The notes below the pieces were generated by a model, which made no database searches, had not been told where the DNA came from, and worked only from the letters and a program-made list of their open reading frames with translations. A DNA stretch of 55,029 nt from JBPYFK01 sp051984675 (GTDB taxonomy: Bacteria > Actinomycetota > Actinomycetes > Mycobacteriales > Pseudonocardiaceae): contig JBPYFK010000158.1 in assembly GCA_051984675.1 (NCBI GenBank), positions 1 to 55,029 of the forward strand, written 5' to 3'. This document shows, one piece after another, positions 16,167-25,767 of the stretch. Position 1 is the stretch's first letter. The number at the start of each line of letters is the position of its first letter. A program made the translations under genes and the position numbers.

Positions 16167-17069
16167 GTGGACAGTCCTGATCGGTTGAGCCTGTCGGGGA
16201 AGGTCGCCGTCGTCACCGGCGCCGCCGCCGGCCTGGGCCGAGCGGAGGCCCTGGCGCTGGCCCGAGCAGGCGCGAACCTGGTCGTCAATGACGTGTCCAA
16301 CGCGGTGTTCTCCACCGTGGAGGAGATCGAGGCAGCCGGCGGCAAAGCCGTCGGGGTCGCGGGCGACGTCGCGGAAAGTGTCGCGGCGGACGAGCTTGTT
16401 TCCGCGGCCGAGCAGCACTTCGGTGGTCTGCACGTCGTCGTCAACAACGCGGGTGTGCTGCGTGACCGGATGTTGTTCCACATGAGCGACCAGGAGTGGG
16501 ACCAGGTCATCCGCGTGCACCTGCGGGGTCATTTCCTGCTCTCCCGGAATGCTGCCGCGTTCTGGCGCCGGGAGTCGAAGGAGGCCGGAGCTGAGGTCTA
16601 TGGCCGCGTGGTGAACACCGCGTCCGAGGCGTTCCTGCTCGGCGCGGCCGGGCAACCGAACTACGCGGCCGCGAAGGGCGGGATCGCGGCCCTCACCGTC
16701 TCCACCGCGCGGGCGATGGCGCGGTATGGCGTGCGGGCCAACGCGATCTGCCCCCGTGCGCGGACCGGCATGACCGAGCACGTCTTCGGCGAGGCGCCGG
16801 CGGACCGAACCGATCCGCTGTCCGTCGAGCATGTCGCACCGTTCGTCGCCTACCTGGCCGCGCCCGCGGCCGATGCCATCAGTGGACAGGTCTTCGTCGT
16901 CCACGGTGGGCAGGTCGCACTGATGGCGGCACCACCCGTCGAGCAGACCTTCCGCGCCGATGGTCCGTTGTGGACGATGAGGGATCTGGACAGCACGGTC
17001 GGTTCGTACTTCCAGAACCGGGACCCCGAGCGCATGTTCGCCAGCACCGACGTCCTGTCGCTGGGATAG
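16167..17069 (+). CDS. hsd4A: Hsd4A-like 17beta-hydroxysteroid/hydroxyacyl-CoA dehydrogenase
   Basis: A short-chain dehydrogenase of about 300 residues with TGAAAGLG cofactor motif, VVNDVSN (NAD preference), NNAG and an active site of Ser in VNTASEAF, then Tyr and Lys in NYAAAKGG. Long C-terminal extension (QTFRADGPLWTMRDLDSTVG) is typical of the MFE-2-like Hsd4A group, which oxidises side-chain 3-hydroxyacyl-CoA of cholesterol and has 17beta-HSD activity. The GTG at 16167 has GAAGGAG five bases ahead and was chosen; ATG 16116 in frame is the alternative. It opens the operon running through mce4F and is controlled by the box at 16078. Confidence 0.85.
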   Translation: MDSPDRLSLSGKVAVVTGAAAGLGRAEALALARAGANLVVNDVSNAVFSTVEEIEAAGGKAVGVAGDVAESVAADELVSAAEQHFGGLHVVVNNAGVLRDRMLFHMSDQEWDQVIRVHLRGHFLLSRNAAAFWRRESKEAGAEVYGRVVNTASEAFLLGAAGQPNYAAAKGGIAALTVSTARAMARYGVRANAICPRARTGMTEHVFGEAPADRTDPLSVEHVAPFVAYLAAPAADAISGQVFVVHGGQVALMAAPPVEQTFRADGPLWTMRDLDSTVGSYFQNRDPERMFASTDVLSLG

Positions 17070-17103
17070 GTCGTTGGCTCACAGCACGCGGAGGTGCTTG
17101 AAG

Positions 17104-18612
17104 ATGACGGTGACCGTGGAGAAACACCGCGATGAGGCGGGGTTGCCCGACGGCCAGCTGTTCGTGGACGGGAAGTGGCGGGACAGCCGTACGGGCGAGC
17201 CCTGGACGCACTATCACCCAGCCAGCGGCGAGGCGGTCGGGACGTTCGCGGTCGCCGGCCCGGACGACGTCGATGACGCGGTTCGGGCCGCGCGCCGTGC
17301 CTTCGACGATGGACGTTGGTCGAACGCCCGAGCCCGGGATCGGGCGCGGCTGCTGCGCCGCTACGCCGATCTGCTGCGCGACCACGCTGACGAGCTACGG
17401 GCGTTGCAAGCGCTGGACAACGGCGTCCCGCTGAGCTTCGGCACCATCTACGCCGGGTCGGTGGACGTCGCGGCCGACGCCTTCGACCACCACGCCGGGT
17501 GGGTGGACAAGGCCGGCGGGGAGACGTTGCCGCCGTACCAGGGTGGTGACCACCTGGCGATGACGTTCCGCGAGCCGATCGGCGTGGTTGCCGCGATTCT
17601 GCCGTGGAACGCGCCCTTCCTGCTGTTCGCCCAGAAGGTCGCTCCGGCGCTGGCAGCGGGTTGCACGGTGGTGCTCAAGCCCTCGGAATACGCGACGTTC
17701 TGCGTGCTGCGAATGGTTCAGCTGCTCGTCGAGGTCGGTCTCCCGGACGGCGTCGTCAACGTCGTCACCGGTACCGGTGATCCGACCGGCGAGGCGCTGA
17801 TCACGCACGAGCTGGTGGACAAGATCAGTTTCACCGGCAGCAGGGACGTCGGTCGGCGGATCGTGCAGGCGTCGGCGGGCACGATGAAGCGGGTGTCGCT
17901 GGAGCTGGGTGGGAAGAGCCCCGCGATCGTCTTCCCGGACGCGGACGCCGGGATGGCCGGTATGACGTCGATGGGCATGGTCACGCTCGGCCTGTCGGGC
18001 CAGGCTTGCGTGGCGCATACCAGGGCTTTGGTGCATCGGGACGTTTATGACGACTTCGTGGCCGGGGCGGAGGCGATCGCCGCCGGGGTCACCTACGGTG
18101 ACCCGTTCGATCCGGGTGTGCTGGCGAGTCCGCTGATCAACACCAAGCAGCTGGACCGCGTTCTCGGCTACATCGACCGTGGCCAGCAGGAGGGCGCTCG
18201 TCTGGTGACCGGAGGAACCCGGGCTGGTGGCGAGCTCAGTGCCGGCAACTTCGTGACACCAGCGATCTTCACGGACGTCACCAACGCGATGGCCATCGCG
18301 CAGCAGGAGATTTTCGGCCCGGTGCTGTCGGTCGTGCCGTTCACCGACGAGGCCGAGGCGGTGGCGATGGCAAATGACTCCGACTACGGGCTCGGTGCTG
18401 GCGTTTACACAAAGGACGCTCAACTCGCCTTCCGGGTCGCTCGCCGGATTCGCTCGGGAACCGTCGGAATCAACGGATTCCAGGTCGAGCCGCACCTGCC
18501 CTTCGGCGGTTTCAAGCAGTCGGGACTGGGGCGCGAAGGCGGGCGCTCGGCGTTCGAGGCATACACCGAGTTGAAGACGGTGATGATGCCGCTGACCGAT
18601 GAGTTGATGTGA
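17104..18612 (+). CDS. NAD(P)-dependent aldehyde dehydrogenase
   Basis: A 502-residue enzyme of the betaine/phenylacetaldehyde dehydrogenase type that oxidises an aldehyde to an acid. Asn169 (ILPWNAPF), Glu267 (SLELGGKSP) and nucleophile Cys302 (GLSGQACVAH) are all present at canonical positions, as is EIFGPVLSVVPF. Start ATG 17104 has GGAGGTG six bases ahead. It stands between hsd4A and the permease genes, whereas in M. tuberculosis hsd4A directly neighbours yrbE4A. A steroid side-chain aldehyde is the natural guess for the substrate, but nothing in the protein proves it. Confidence 0.88.
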   Translation: MTVTVEKHRDEAGLPDGQLFVDGKWRDSRTGEPWTHYHPASGEAVGTFAVAGPDDVDDAVRAARRAFDDGRWSNARARDRARLLRRYADLLRDHADELRALQALDNGVPLSFGTIYAGSVDVAADAFDHHAGWVDKAGGETLPPYQGGDHLAMTFREPIGVVAAILPWNAPFLLFAQKVAPALAAGCTVVLKPSEYATFCVLRMVQLLVEVGLPDGVVNVVTGTGDPTGEALITHELVDKISFTGSRDVGRRIVQASAGTMKRVSLELGGKSPAIVFPDADAGMAGMTSMGMVTLGLSGQACVAHTRALVHRDVYDDFVAGAEAIAAGVTYGDPFDPGVLASPLINTKQLDRVLGYIDRGQQEGARLVTGGTRAGGELSAGNFVTPAIFTDVTNAMAIAQQEIFGPVLSVVPFTDEAEAVAMANDSDYGLGAGVYTKDAQLAFRVARRIRSGTVGINGFQVEPHLPFGGFKQSGLGREGGRSAFEAYTELKTVMMPLTDELM

Positions 18613-18641
18613 CCGATTGGGCTCGGCGAACAGGAGCGGTA

Positions 18642-19400
18642 ATGGGACGTCTTGAGGGTAAGGCCGCGGTGATCACCGGCGCTGCCGGCGGTCAGGGCGC
18701 GGCCGCCGCGCGCCGGTTCGTCGCGGAAGGAGCGCGCGTCCTCATAGCGGACGTCGCTGACGGGCAGGGGATCGCCGAAGAACTGGGCGACAGGGCGATG
18801 TACCGCAAGCTCGACGTCGGCGATCCGCACGCCTGGACGGAGGCGGTCGCCGCCGCTGAGGGCGCGTTCGGCAAGGTCGACGTGCTGGTGAACAACGCCG
18901 GCGTGTTGCACTTCTCCGCGTTCGAGGACACCAGTCTCGAAGACTACGAGCGGGTGATCCGGGTGAACCAGACCGGCACGTTTCTCGGGATACGGGCGGT
19001 CATACCCGCGATGCGGCGAGCCGGTGGCGGTTCGATCGTGAACGTGTCCTCCGTGGAAGGTATTGCCGGAATGCCGTTTGTGGCCCCGTATTCGGCGAGT
19101 AAGTTCGCCATCCGCGGCCTGACCAAGGTCGCGGCCATGGAGTTGGGCGCACACGGGATCCGCGTCAACTCCGTGCATCCCGGCGTGATCGATACCCAGA
19201 TGGTGCGGGGCGCGGCCGGGGACGAGGAGATGGACCTGTCCTTCGTGGGCAAGCTCGTCGCCTTGGGCCGGGTGGGGCAACCCGAGGAAATGGCCGGACT
19301 CGTCATCTTCCTCGCCAGTGACGAGAGTTCGTACTGCACGGGATCGGAATTCGTCGCGGACGGTGGCGCCACCGCAACGCATTCCCTGGCCCAGCATTGA
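18642..19400 (+). CDS. SDR, 3alpha/20beta-hydroxysteroid dehydrogenase-like
   Basis: A classical SDR of 252 residues: TGAAGGQG at 12-19, NNAG, Ser137 in NVSSVEG, Tyr150 and Lys154 in YSASK, and PEEMAGLVIFLASDES near the end. The MGRLEGKAAVITGAAGGQG opening and overall text resemble the 3alpha,20beta-HSD/FabG3 group, so reduction or oxidation of a steroid hydroxyl is plausible. The frame starts at GTG 18609 overlapping the aldehyde dehydrogenase stop, but ATG 18642 has AGGAGCGGTA directly ahead and gives the family length. It is the second extra gene placed between hsd4A and yrbE4A. Confidence 0.85.
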   Translation: MGRLEGKAAVITGAAGGQGAAAARRFVAEGARVLIADVADGQGIAEELGDRAMYRKLDVGDPHAWTEAVAAAEGAFGKVDVLVNNAGVLHFSAFEDTSLEDYERVIRVNQTGTFLGIRAVIPAMRRAGGGSIVNVSSVEGIAGMPFVAPYSASKFAIRGLTKVAAMELGAHGIRVNSVHPGVIDTQMVRGAAGDEEMDLSFVGKLVALGRVGQPEEMAGLVIFLASDESSYCTGSEFVADGGATATHSLAQH

Positions 19401-19413
19401 GGAGTGTCCAGCG

Positions 19414-20202
19414 ATGACCACGACGCGCAGCCGCCTTTCCCCGGTGCCCGCGTTCACTCAGGTCGGTCGGATGTCGACGCTGGGATGGCAGGTGCTGCGC
19501 GGAATTCCCCGGCGTCCGTTCCAGACCAGGGAATGGGTACAGCAATCCTGGTTCTTCGCCAGTGTGACGATCCTGCCGACCGCGCTGGTCGCGATCCCCT
19601 TCGGCGCGGTGATCGCGATGCAGATCGGGTCGTTGACACAACAGATCGGGGCGCAGTCCTTTACCGGTGCGGCCAGCGCGCTGGCCATCCTGCAGCAGGC
19701 CAGCCCGCTCATCACGGCGCTGCTGGTGGCGGGTGCTGGTGGTTCCGCGGTTTGCGCGGATATCGGCGCGCGGACGATCCGTGAGGAGATCGACGCGATG
19801 GAGGTGTTGGGCGTCTCCGCGATCCACCGCCTGATCGTGCCGCGCGTGCTGGGTGCGATGATGGTAGCGGTGCTGCTCAACGGGCTGGTCAGCGTCGTCG
19901 GCGTGCTCGGGGGCTACTTCTTCAACGTGGTCCTGCAGGGCGGCACACCGGGCGCGTATCTGGCGAGCTTCAACGCGCTCGCGCAGCTGCCGGACCTGAT
20001 TGTGAGCGAGTTGAAAGCGCTCGTGTACGGGTTCGTCGCCGGAGTGGTCGCGGCCTATCGGGGGCTGAACCCCGCCGGTGGGCCGAAGGGTGTCGGGGAT
20101 GCGGTCAACCAAGCCGTGGTCATCACGTTCCTGCTGCTGTTCCTGATCAACCTGGTGATCACCGCGATTTACCTGCAGATCGTCCCTCCGAAGGGGTTGT
20201 AA
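19414..20202 (+). CDS. yrbE4A: YrbE4A, Mce4 ABC permease subunit
   Basis: An integral membrane MlaE-type permease of 262 residues with five to six hydrophobic segments and the family's cytoplasmic coupling motif REEIDAMEVLGV. It forms the membrane channel of the Mce4 sterol importer with YrbE4B; energy is supplied by an MceG-type ATPase not in this window. Start ATG 19414 after GAGGAGTG; the C-terminus IVPPKGL is typical. It is separated from yrbE4B by four bases. Confidence 0.93.
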   Translation: MTTTRSRLSPVPAFTQVGRMSTLGWQVLRGIPRRPFQTREWVQQSWFFASVTILPTALVAIPFGAVIAMQIGSLTQQIGAQSFTGAASALAILQQASPLITALLVAGAGGSAVCADIGARTIREEIDAMEVLGVSAIHRLIVPRVLGAMMVAVLLNGLVSVVGVLGGYFFNVVLQGGTPGAYLASFNALAQLPDLIVSELKALVYGFVAGVVAAYRGLNPAGGPKGVGDAVNQAVVITFLLLFLINLVITAIYLQIVPPKGL

Positions 20203-20206
20203 AGCG

Positions 20207-21064
20207 ATGGCGGTCAAACCAGTGGCTTCCCAACCGGGCGTGCGGTTGGGGGATCTGGCCGGAAAGCCTGGCGACGCGCTCGCGAATCTCGGCTGGCAGC
20301 TGTCGTTCTATCTGCGGGCCCTCGCGCTGGCGCCCTACACGCTCAAAGCGTACTTCCGGGAAACCGCGCGACTGCTGACCGAAGTCGTGTTCGGCAGCGG
20401 CGCGCTGGCCATCATCGGCGGCACGCTCGGTGTGATGATCGGTATGACCGTGTGTACCGGCGCGGTGGTCGGGTTGCAGGGATACGCGTCGCTGAACCAG
20501 CTGGGGACGTCCGCGCTGACCGGCTTCGTCGCGGCGTATTTCGACACACGTGAAGTCGCGCCGCTGTCCGCCGGCTTGGCGTTGTCGGCGACTGTGGGAT
20601 GCGGATTCACCGCGCAACTGGGTGCGATGCGCATCGCCGAAGAGATCGACGCGCTGGAAACCATGGGCGTTCGCAGCGTGCCCTACCTCGTGACTAGCCG
20701 CGTGCTGGCGGGCGTCGCCGCGGTGATCCCGTTGTACGTGGTCGGCCTCCTCGGGTCGTACTTCGCCTCGCGGGAGATCACCGTCTTGTTCTACGGCCAG
20801 TCCGCCGGAACGTATGACCATTACTTCCATCTTTTCCTCCCACCACAGGACGTCCTGTGGTCGTTCGGAAAAGTGATCATTTTCAGCGTGGTGGTGATCC
20901 TGACGCACTGCTACTACGGCTACACCGCCAGCGGCGGGCCAGCTGGTGTGGGCGCGGCCGTAGGACGGGCGGTGCGCACCTCGATCGTGCTGGTAACGGT
21001 CCTCGACTTCTTTCTCAGTCTGGCGGTCTGGGGTTCGACGACCACGGTGAGGATCGCGGGATGA
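20207..21064 (+). CDS. yrbE4B: YrbE4B, Mce4 ABC permease subunit
   Basis: The second MlaE-type permease, 285 residues, with multiple membrane segments and the coupling motif AEEIDALETMGVRSVPYLVTSR. FFRETARLL-type (YFRETARLLTEVVFGSG) sequence at the N-terminus is characteristic of YrbEB proteins. The ATG follows yrbE4A by four bases and the stop overlaps mce4A by four bases, so the permease and substrate-binding genes are strictly coupled. Confidence 0.93.
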   Translation: MAVKPVASQPGVRLGDLAGKPGDALANLGWQLSFYLRALALAPYTLKAYFRETARLLTEVVFGSGALAIIGGTLGVMIGMTVCTGAVVGLQGYASLNQLGTSALTGFVAAYFDTREVAPLSAGLALSATVGCGFTAQLGAMRIAEEIDALETMGVRSVPYLVTSRVLAGVAAVIPLYVVGLLGSYFASREITVLFYGQSAGTYDHYFHLFLPPQDVLWSFGKVIIFSVVVILTHCYYGYTASGGPAGVGAAVGRAVRTSIVLVTVLDFFLSLAVWGSTTTVRIAG

Positions 21065-22425
21065 CCGGCGGCCGACTCATCTCTCGCCGGCTCCGCTACC
21101 AGATCTTCGGGGTGGTGTTCCTGCTGACGGCTGCCCTGTTTCTGACGCTCACGGTCGCGATCTACCGCAAGTCCTTCACCCCTTACGTCCCGGTGGTGTT
21201 GCAGACCGACCACGCGGGCAGCCAGATGCGGGACGGCGCGGACGTCAAGGTGCGTGGGGTTGTGGTCGGCGAGGTTCGCTCCGTCCAGCAGTCCTCGGGG
21301 CACGCGTCACTGCAGTTGGCGCTCCAGCCAGACATGGCGCGCATGATCCCCATGAACGTCTCGGCGCAACTGCTGCCCAAGACGCTGTTCGGGGAACGCT
21401 ATGTCGCGCTGGAGGTCCCGGACCACCCCAGCGGTACGCACCTGACGGCCGGTGCGGTGATCGGGCAGGACCGCAGTTCCTCTGCCATGGAGATCGAGCA
21501 GGTGCTCGACGACCTGATGCCGCTTCTGCAGACCGTCCAGCCGCAGGAACTGTCGACGACGCTCAGCGCCGTCTCCCAGGCTTTGCAGGGCCGTGGCGCG
21601 CAGATGGGGCAGACCATGGTGCAGCTCAACGGGTACCTGCACCGGCTGAATCCGTCGCTGCCGGACTTGCAGTCGGTCATCGCGCGCATGGCCACCGTCT
21701 CGAACACCTACGCCGAGGCGGCCCCGGATTTCATGCAGGCACTGGACAACTTGAGCGTCACCAGCAGGACCGTCGTGCAGCAACGCGCCAATCTGGACAA
21801 TATGTTCCACACCTTGACCACGTCGTCGGTGGACCTTTCAGCGTTCCTCGAGGTGAACCAGAACAATCTGATCCGCTTGAGCGCGACCTCGCGGCCAACG
21901 ATGGAGCTGCTGGCCCGTTACGCCCCGGAGTACCCGTGCATGCTGAACCAGTTGGTGGCAGGCATTCCGAAGGGCGAAACTGCCTTTGGCAAGGGGTCAA
22001 ACGACCACCAGAAGGTGACACTGCAGTTTACTGGGAGCCGAGGCAAGTACGTTCCCGGTAGAGACACACCGCAGTACCTGGATCAGCGTGGTCCGCGCTG
22101 TTACCCCTTCGTCGAGCCACCTAACGTCTTTCCACAATATCCGCCCGGCGGACCGGTCCAGGATGGTTCGATGAAACCAGCCCCACCACGCGGCGGCCTG
22201 GAGGTGCCACACGCACCCGCGCCAGGCGCGCCGGCGAGCACGGCCGCGCAGTCGGCGTCGGGCGGCGGGAAGAGCGCCCCCACGTTGGCGAATTCTCCAG
22301 AGGAGCACGACCTGCTCGCAGCTCTGCTCGCGCCGCAACTGGGCGTGCCCCCGCGCGATGTTCCGGCGTGGAGCGGGCTGCTGGTCGGTCCTCTGTTCCG
22401 CGGGGCGGAGGTGGAGCTCCAATGA
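21061..22425 (+). CDS. mce4A: Mce4A, sterol importer substrate-binding subunit
   Basis: A protein of 454 residues with a basic tail, one N-terminal membrane anchor (YQIFGVVFLLTAALFLTLTV), the MCE domain at about 40-130 (GSQMRDGADVKVRGVVVGEV) and a long helical region typical of the needle-forming Mce subunits. Conserved Cys pairs near the end of the helical part (YPCMLNQL, GPRCYP) are present. The C-terminal tail is Pro/Ala-rich and extracytoplasmic. Start ATG 21061 overlaps the yrbE4B stop. As part of the six-subunit Mce4 complex it carries cholesterol across the cell envelope. Confidence 0.92.
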   Translation: MTGGRLISRRLRYQIFGVVFLLTAALFLTLTVAIYRKSFTPYVPVVLQTDHAGSQMRDGADVKVRGVVVGEVRSVQQSSGHASLQLALQPDMARMIPMNVSAQLLPKTLFGERYVALEVPDHPSGTHLTAGAVIGQDRSSSAMEIEQVLDDLMPLLQTVQPQELSTTLSAVSQALQGRGAQMGQTMVQLNGYLHRLNPSLPDLQSVIARMATVSNTYAEAAPDFMQALDNLSVTSRTVVQQRANLDNMFHTLTTSSVDLSAFLEVNQNNLIRLSATSRPTMELLARYAPEYPCMLNQLVAGIPKGETAFGKGSNDHQKVTLQFTGSRGKYVPGRDTPQYLDQRGPRCYPFVEPPNVFPQYPPGGPVQDGSMKPAPPRGGLEVPHAPAPGAPASTAAQSASGGGKSAPTLANSPEEHDLLAALLAPQLGVPPRDVPAWSGLLVGPLFRGAEVELQ

Positions 22426-23456
22426 TTCGGCTTTCCGCACCCGCGATCAAACTGACGATCTTCGCCGTGGTCACGATTCTGCTGACAGGCGTTCTCGCGA
22501 TGACCGTGGCCAGTTCCTCATCCGGTCCCACGTCGTCTTATGCGGCGAGGTTCACTGACGCGTCGGGCCTGGCACCCGGTGATGACGTTCGGATTGACGG
22601 AGTCATCGTCGGCAAGGTGACCTCGTTGCAGGTCGTCGACGGCAAGCACGCGCAGGTCAACTTCCAGATGGACGCCGACCGTCGACTTTCCAGGACCGCC
22701 ATCGCCTCGGTGAAGTACCGAAATCTGGCGGGTCAGCGCTACCTCGCGCTGGACACACCGATCCACAACGCACGCGACGTTCTCCCAGCGGAGGGCACCA
22801 TTCCGCTGGGACAGACCCGACCGGCGCTCAACCTCACGGAACTGTTCAACGGTTTCAAACCGCTGTTCCAGGCTTTGTCGCCGCAGGACGTCAACAAGCT
22901 GTCCTACGAGATCATCCAGGTGCTGCAGGGGGAGGGCGGCACCGTAGACGACCTGCTCACACACACCGCGTCGTTGACCCAGACAGTGGCGAAGAAGGAT
23001 CAGGTGATCGGCAAAACCATCGACAACCTGAACATCGTGTTGGCCACGGTCAACGCCCGTAGCCCGCAGCTGTCGCAGCTCATCGATGCGCTCCAGCATC
23101 TCGTCAGCGGCCTCGCCCAGCAGCGCCAGCCGGTCGGGCAGGCCATCACGGCGCTGGACGGGTTGACGCAGACCACGGCCGGGCTTCTTCAGCAGGCCCG
23201 TCCACCCTTGCGGCAGGACATCGGGGCGCTGCAAGCGCTGACAAACGTGCTCACCCCGGGTATTCCGCAGATGGAGCATGACCTCCAGACCCTCCCGTTC
23301 AGGCTGGATTCCTTGACGCGCACCGTCAGCTACGGCAGCTGGTTCAACTTCTACCTCTGCCAGTTCTCCGGGACCGTGGGCATCTCGTCGCTGAACATCA
23401 AGGTGCCGGTCACGCCGATCCCGCCGGCGCAGGAGCCACCGAGGTGTCAGTCATGA
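22422..23456 (+). CDS. mce4B: Mce4B
   Basis: A protein of 344 residues: N-terminal membrane anchor (IKLTIFAVVTILLTGVLAM), MCE domain with ASGLAPGDDVRIDGVIVGKV, helical coiled segment to about residue 280, and a short disordered end with paired Cys (YLCQFSG, PPRCQS). ATG 22422 overlaps the mce4A stop (ATGA). The short C-terminus is usual for the B subunit. Confidence 0.92.
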   Translation: MIRLSAPAIKLTIFAVVTILLTGVLAMTVASSSSGPTSSYAARFTDASGLAPGDDVRIDGVIVGKVTSLQVVDGKHAQVNFQMDADRRLSRTAIASVKYRNLAGQRYLALDTPIHNARDVLPAEGTIPLGQTRPALNLTELFNGFKPLFQALSPQDVNKLSYEIIQVLQGEGGTVDDLLTHTASLTQTVAKKDQVIGKTIDNLNIVLATVNARSPQLSQLIDALQHLVSGLAQQRQPVGQAITALDGLTQTTAGLLQQARPPLRQDIGALQALTNVLTPGIPQMEHDLQTLPFRLDSLTRTVSYGSWFNFYLCQFSGTVGISSLNIKVPVTPIPPAQEPPRCQS

Positions 23457-24529
23457 AGCTCCTAGCAACCATCAAGCCGCTGCGTCAACGCAACCAGGCG
23501 GCAGTCGGCGTCGTAGCCCTGGCGCTGATCACGCTGATCTCCGCCCTCACGTTCTTCTCCAATGACCTTCCGATTATTGGTAGCGGCACTACATATTCAG
23601 CAATGTTCACGGAATCCGCCGGGCTGGACGCTGGCAACGAGGTACGCGTCGCGGGTGTGAAAGTCGGCGAGGTCAAGGACGTGTCCCTGGATGGCAACCG
23701 AGTACTCGCGAAGTTCACGGTGGACGGTGTCCCGCTCGGGAGCCAAACTCGGGCATCAATCCAGATCAAGACGATGCTCGGGGAGAAGTACCTGGAGTTG
23801 GACCCGGCGGGAAGCGGCGATCTCGACCCCGACAATCCCATTCCGGTGCAGCGGACCACCTCGCCCTACGACATCCCAGACGCGCTCAACGAGCTGACGG
23901 CCACCACGGGGCAGCTCGATACGAAGCAGTTGGCGCAGAGCTTCCACACGATCGCCGATACGATCCGCGGCGCTCCCCAGCAGACCGGACAAGCGCTGGA
24001 GGGCCTGTCCAAGTTGTCCGCATCGCTGGCCGACCGGGACGCGCAGCTGTCGAACCTGCTGCACAACACCGCGGACGTCAGCAAGATCGTGGCGGATCGC
24101 AACGCTCAAGTGGGCCGGCTGGTCTCGGATGGGAACCTGCTGATGCAGGAATTGCAACAGCGGCGGGACGCGATCAGCGGGCTGCTGACCGGAACGCAGC
24201 AGCTGTCCGCACAGCTGCACGGTCTGGTGGTCGACAACCAACAGCAGTTGCGACCGGCCCTGGACAAGCTCAACGCCGTGACGACGATGTTGCAGCGCAA
24301 TCAGGACAACCTCAACCGCACGCTGGCCGCCATGGCGCCCTACGTTCGGGTGTTCAACAACACGGTCGGCAACGGACGATGGTTCGACGGCTACCTGTGC
24401 GGCTTGATGCCTCCGCTGGTGAATTCAGGTCCAGTGCAGAGCAACCCGAGGGGCTGCGACGTTCCAGCGCCCAACTCGTCGTCGCAGGGATCGCCGCCCC
24501 CGAACTCGTCTCCTAGGAGCGGACCATGA
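23453..24529 (+). CDS. mce4C: Mce4C
   Basis: A protein of 358 residues with membrane anchor (AVGVVALALITLISALTFF), MCE domain containing SAGLDAGNEVRVAGVKVGEV and GEKYLELDPAG, a long amphipathic helical region rich in Gln and Leu, and a Ser/Pro tail. An in-frame GTG at 23444 is possible, but ATG 23453 overlaps the previous stop and has GAGGTG six bases ahead, so it was chosen. Confidence 0.92.
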   Translation: MKLLATIKPLRQRNQAAVGVVALALITLISALTFFSNDLPIIGSGTTYSAMFTESAGLDAGNEVRVAGVKVGEVKDVSLDGNRVLAKFTVDGVPLGSQTRASIQIKTMLGEKYLELDPAGSGDLDPDNPIPVQRTTSPYDIPDALNELTATTGQLDTKQLAQSFHTIADTIRGAPQQTGQALEGLSKLSASLADRDAQLSNLLHNTADVSKIVADRNAQVGRLVSDGNLLMQELQQRRDAISGLLTGTQQLSAQLHGLVVDNQQQLRPALDKLNAVTTMLQRNQDNLNRTLAAMAPYVRVFNNTVGNGRWFDGYLCGLMPPLVNSGPVQSNPRGCDVPAPNSSSQGSPPPNSSPRSGP

Positions 24530-25767
24530 GCGGTTGGCTCGCCTATCACAACGGCGCCCTGCGCCGCGGCACGGCACGGATCGGGTTACGCCGGTTGATC
24601 GTGTTTGCCTGCGTGCTGGCGTTGCTGGTCAGTGGCGTCTTGTGGTGGATCTCGCAAGCGTCAGGTACCCGGATCACCGCTTATTTCGACAAGGCGGTCG
24701 GGCTGTATCAGGGTTCCAGCGTCCGAGTGCTCGGGGTCAAGGTTGGCACGATCGATGCGGTGCAGCCCCAGGGAGACGTGGTCCGGGTGGACATGCGCGT
24801 TGACGACAACGTGCGCGTTCCCTCCGGCGCCAAGGCGGTGGTGGTCGCGCCGAGCCTGGTCAGCGACCGCTATGTGCAACTCACGCCGGCGTACTCGGGT
24901 GGCCCGCAGATGCGCTCGGGGACGATCATCCCCAAGCAGAGCACGATGACGCCAGCCGAGCTGGATGATCTTTACCGCAACGCCAACGCACTGTCACAGG
25001 CTCTTGGTCCGCAGGGCGCCAACAGCGATGGGGCGCTGACCGACATGCTCAACGCCACGGCGGCCAACCTTCGCGGCAACGGCACACAACTCAATTCCAC
25101 ACTGCACAATCTGGGCGATCTGGCCGCCACGCTGTCGAGCAACAAGACTGACCTGTTCTCCACGGTGGACAATTTGAACAAGTTCACCGAGACGCTTGCC
25201 CAGAGCGACAGCCAGATCCGGGATTTCTACGGCAGGATCGCCGACGTCACCGGCTTTGTCGCCAGCGAGCGCGACCAACTCGGGGCGTCGGTCGGCGCGC
25301 TGGCGGGCGCACTGGCGGACATGAACGACTTTCTCAAGAACAACCAGCAAGCGGTGTCCTCCAATGTGCACAATCTGACAGGTGTGACCCAGGCGCTGGT
25401 CAACCAGCGCAATGCGGTCGCCGAGTTCCTCGACGTCGGCCCGACCGGCGCGACGAACTTCATCAACGCCTACGATGCCGCTTCTGGAAGCGTCGCCGTG
25501 CGCGGGCAGCTCAACGAACTCACCCTCCCGCCGATTCTGATGGCCTGCCACCTCGTCGAGCACGCCGCACCCCAGCCGGTCCCGCCGGCGCTGACGCAGG
25601 CGTGCCAACAGCTTCAGCCGATCCTCGACGGTCGGGTCAAGCTCCCGTCGGTCGGCCAAGCCCTGGCCAGCATGCAGCAGGGCCAACTTCCGCCGCTGCC
25701 GCTTCCGATGGCCGACGTGATCAAACGTAGCGAGATGCCGGGTCCGGCTGGGGGTGCAGGACAGTGA
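24526..25767 (+). CDS. mce4D: Mce4D
   Basis: A protein of 413 residues: anchor helix (LIVFACVLALLVSGVLWWI), MCE domain (AVGLYQGSSVRVLGVKVGTI, VSDRYVQLTP), extended helical part with repeated Asn-Leu heptads, and Cys residues in MACHLVEH and QACQQLQ. It overlaps mce4C and mce4E by four bases at each end. Confidence 0.92.
   Translation: MSGWLAYHNGALRRGTARIGLRRLIVFACVLALLVSGVLWWISQASGTRITAYFDKAVGLYQGSSVRVLGVKVGTIDAVQPQGDVVRVDMRVDDNVRVPSGAKAVVVAPSLVSDRYVQLTPAYSGGPQMRSGTIIPKQSTMTPAELDDLYRNANALSQALGPQGANSDGALTDMLNATAANLRGNGTQLNSTLHNLGDLAATLSSNKTDLFSTVDNLNKFTETLAQSDSQIRDFYGRIADVTGFVASERDQLGASVGALAGALADMNDFLKNNQQAVSSNVHNLTGVTQALVNQRNAVAEFLDVGPTGATNFINAYDAASGSVAVRGQLNELTLPPILMACHLVEHAAPQPVPPALTQACQQLQPILDGRVKLPSVGQALASMQQGQLPPLPLPMADVIKRSEMPGPAGGAGQ

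Noticed and set aside
23444..23453. GTG start for mce4C
   Set aside because: ATG 23453 overlaps the mce4B stop like the other mce junctions and has better ribosome-site spacing.
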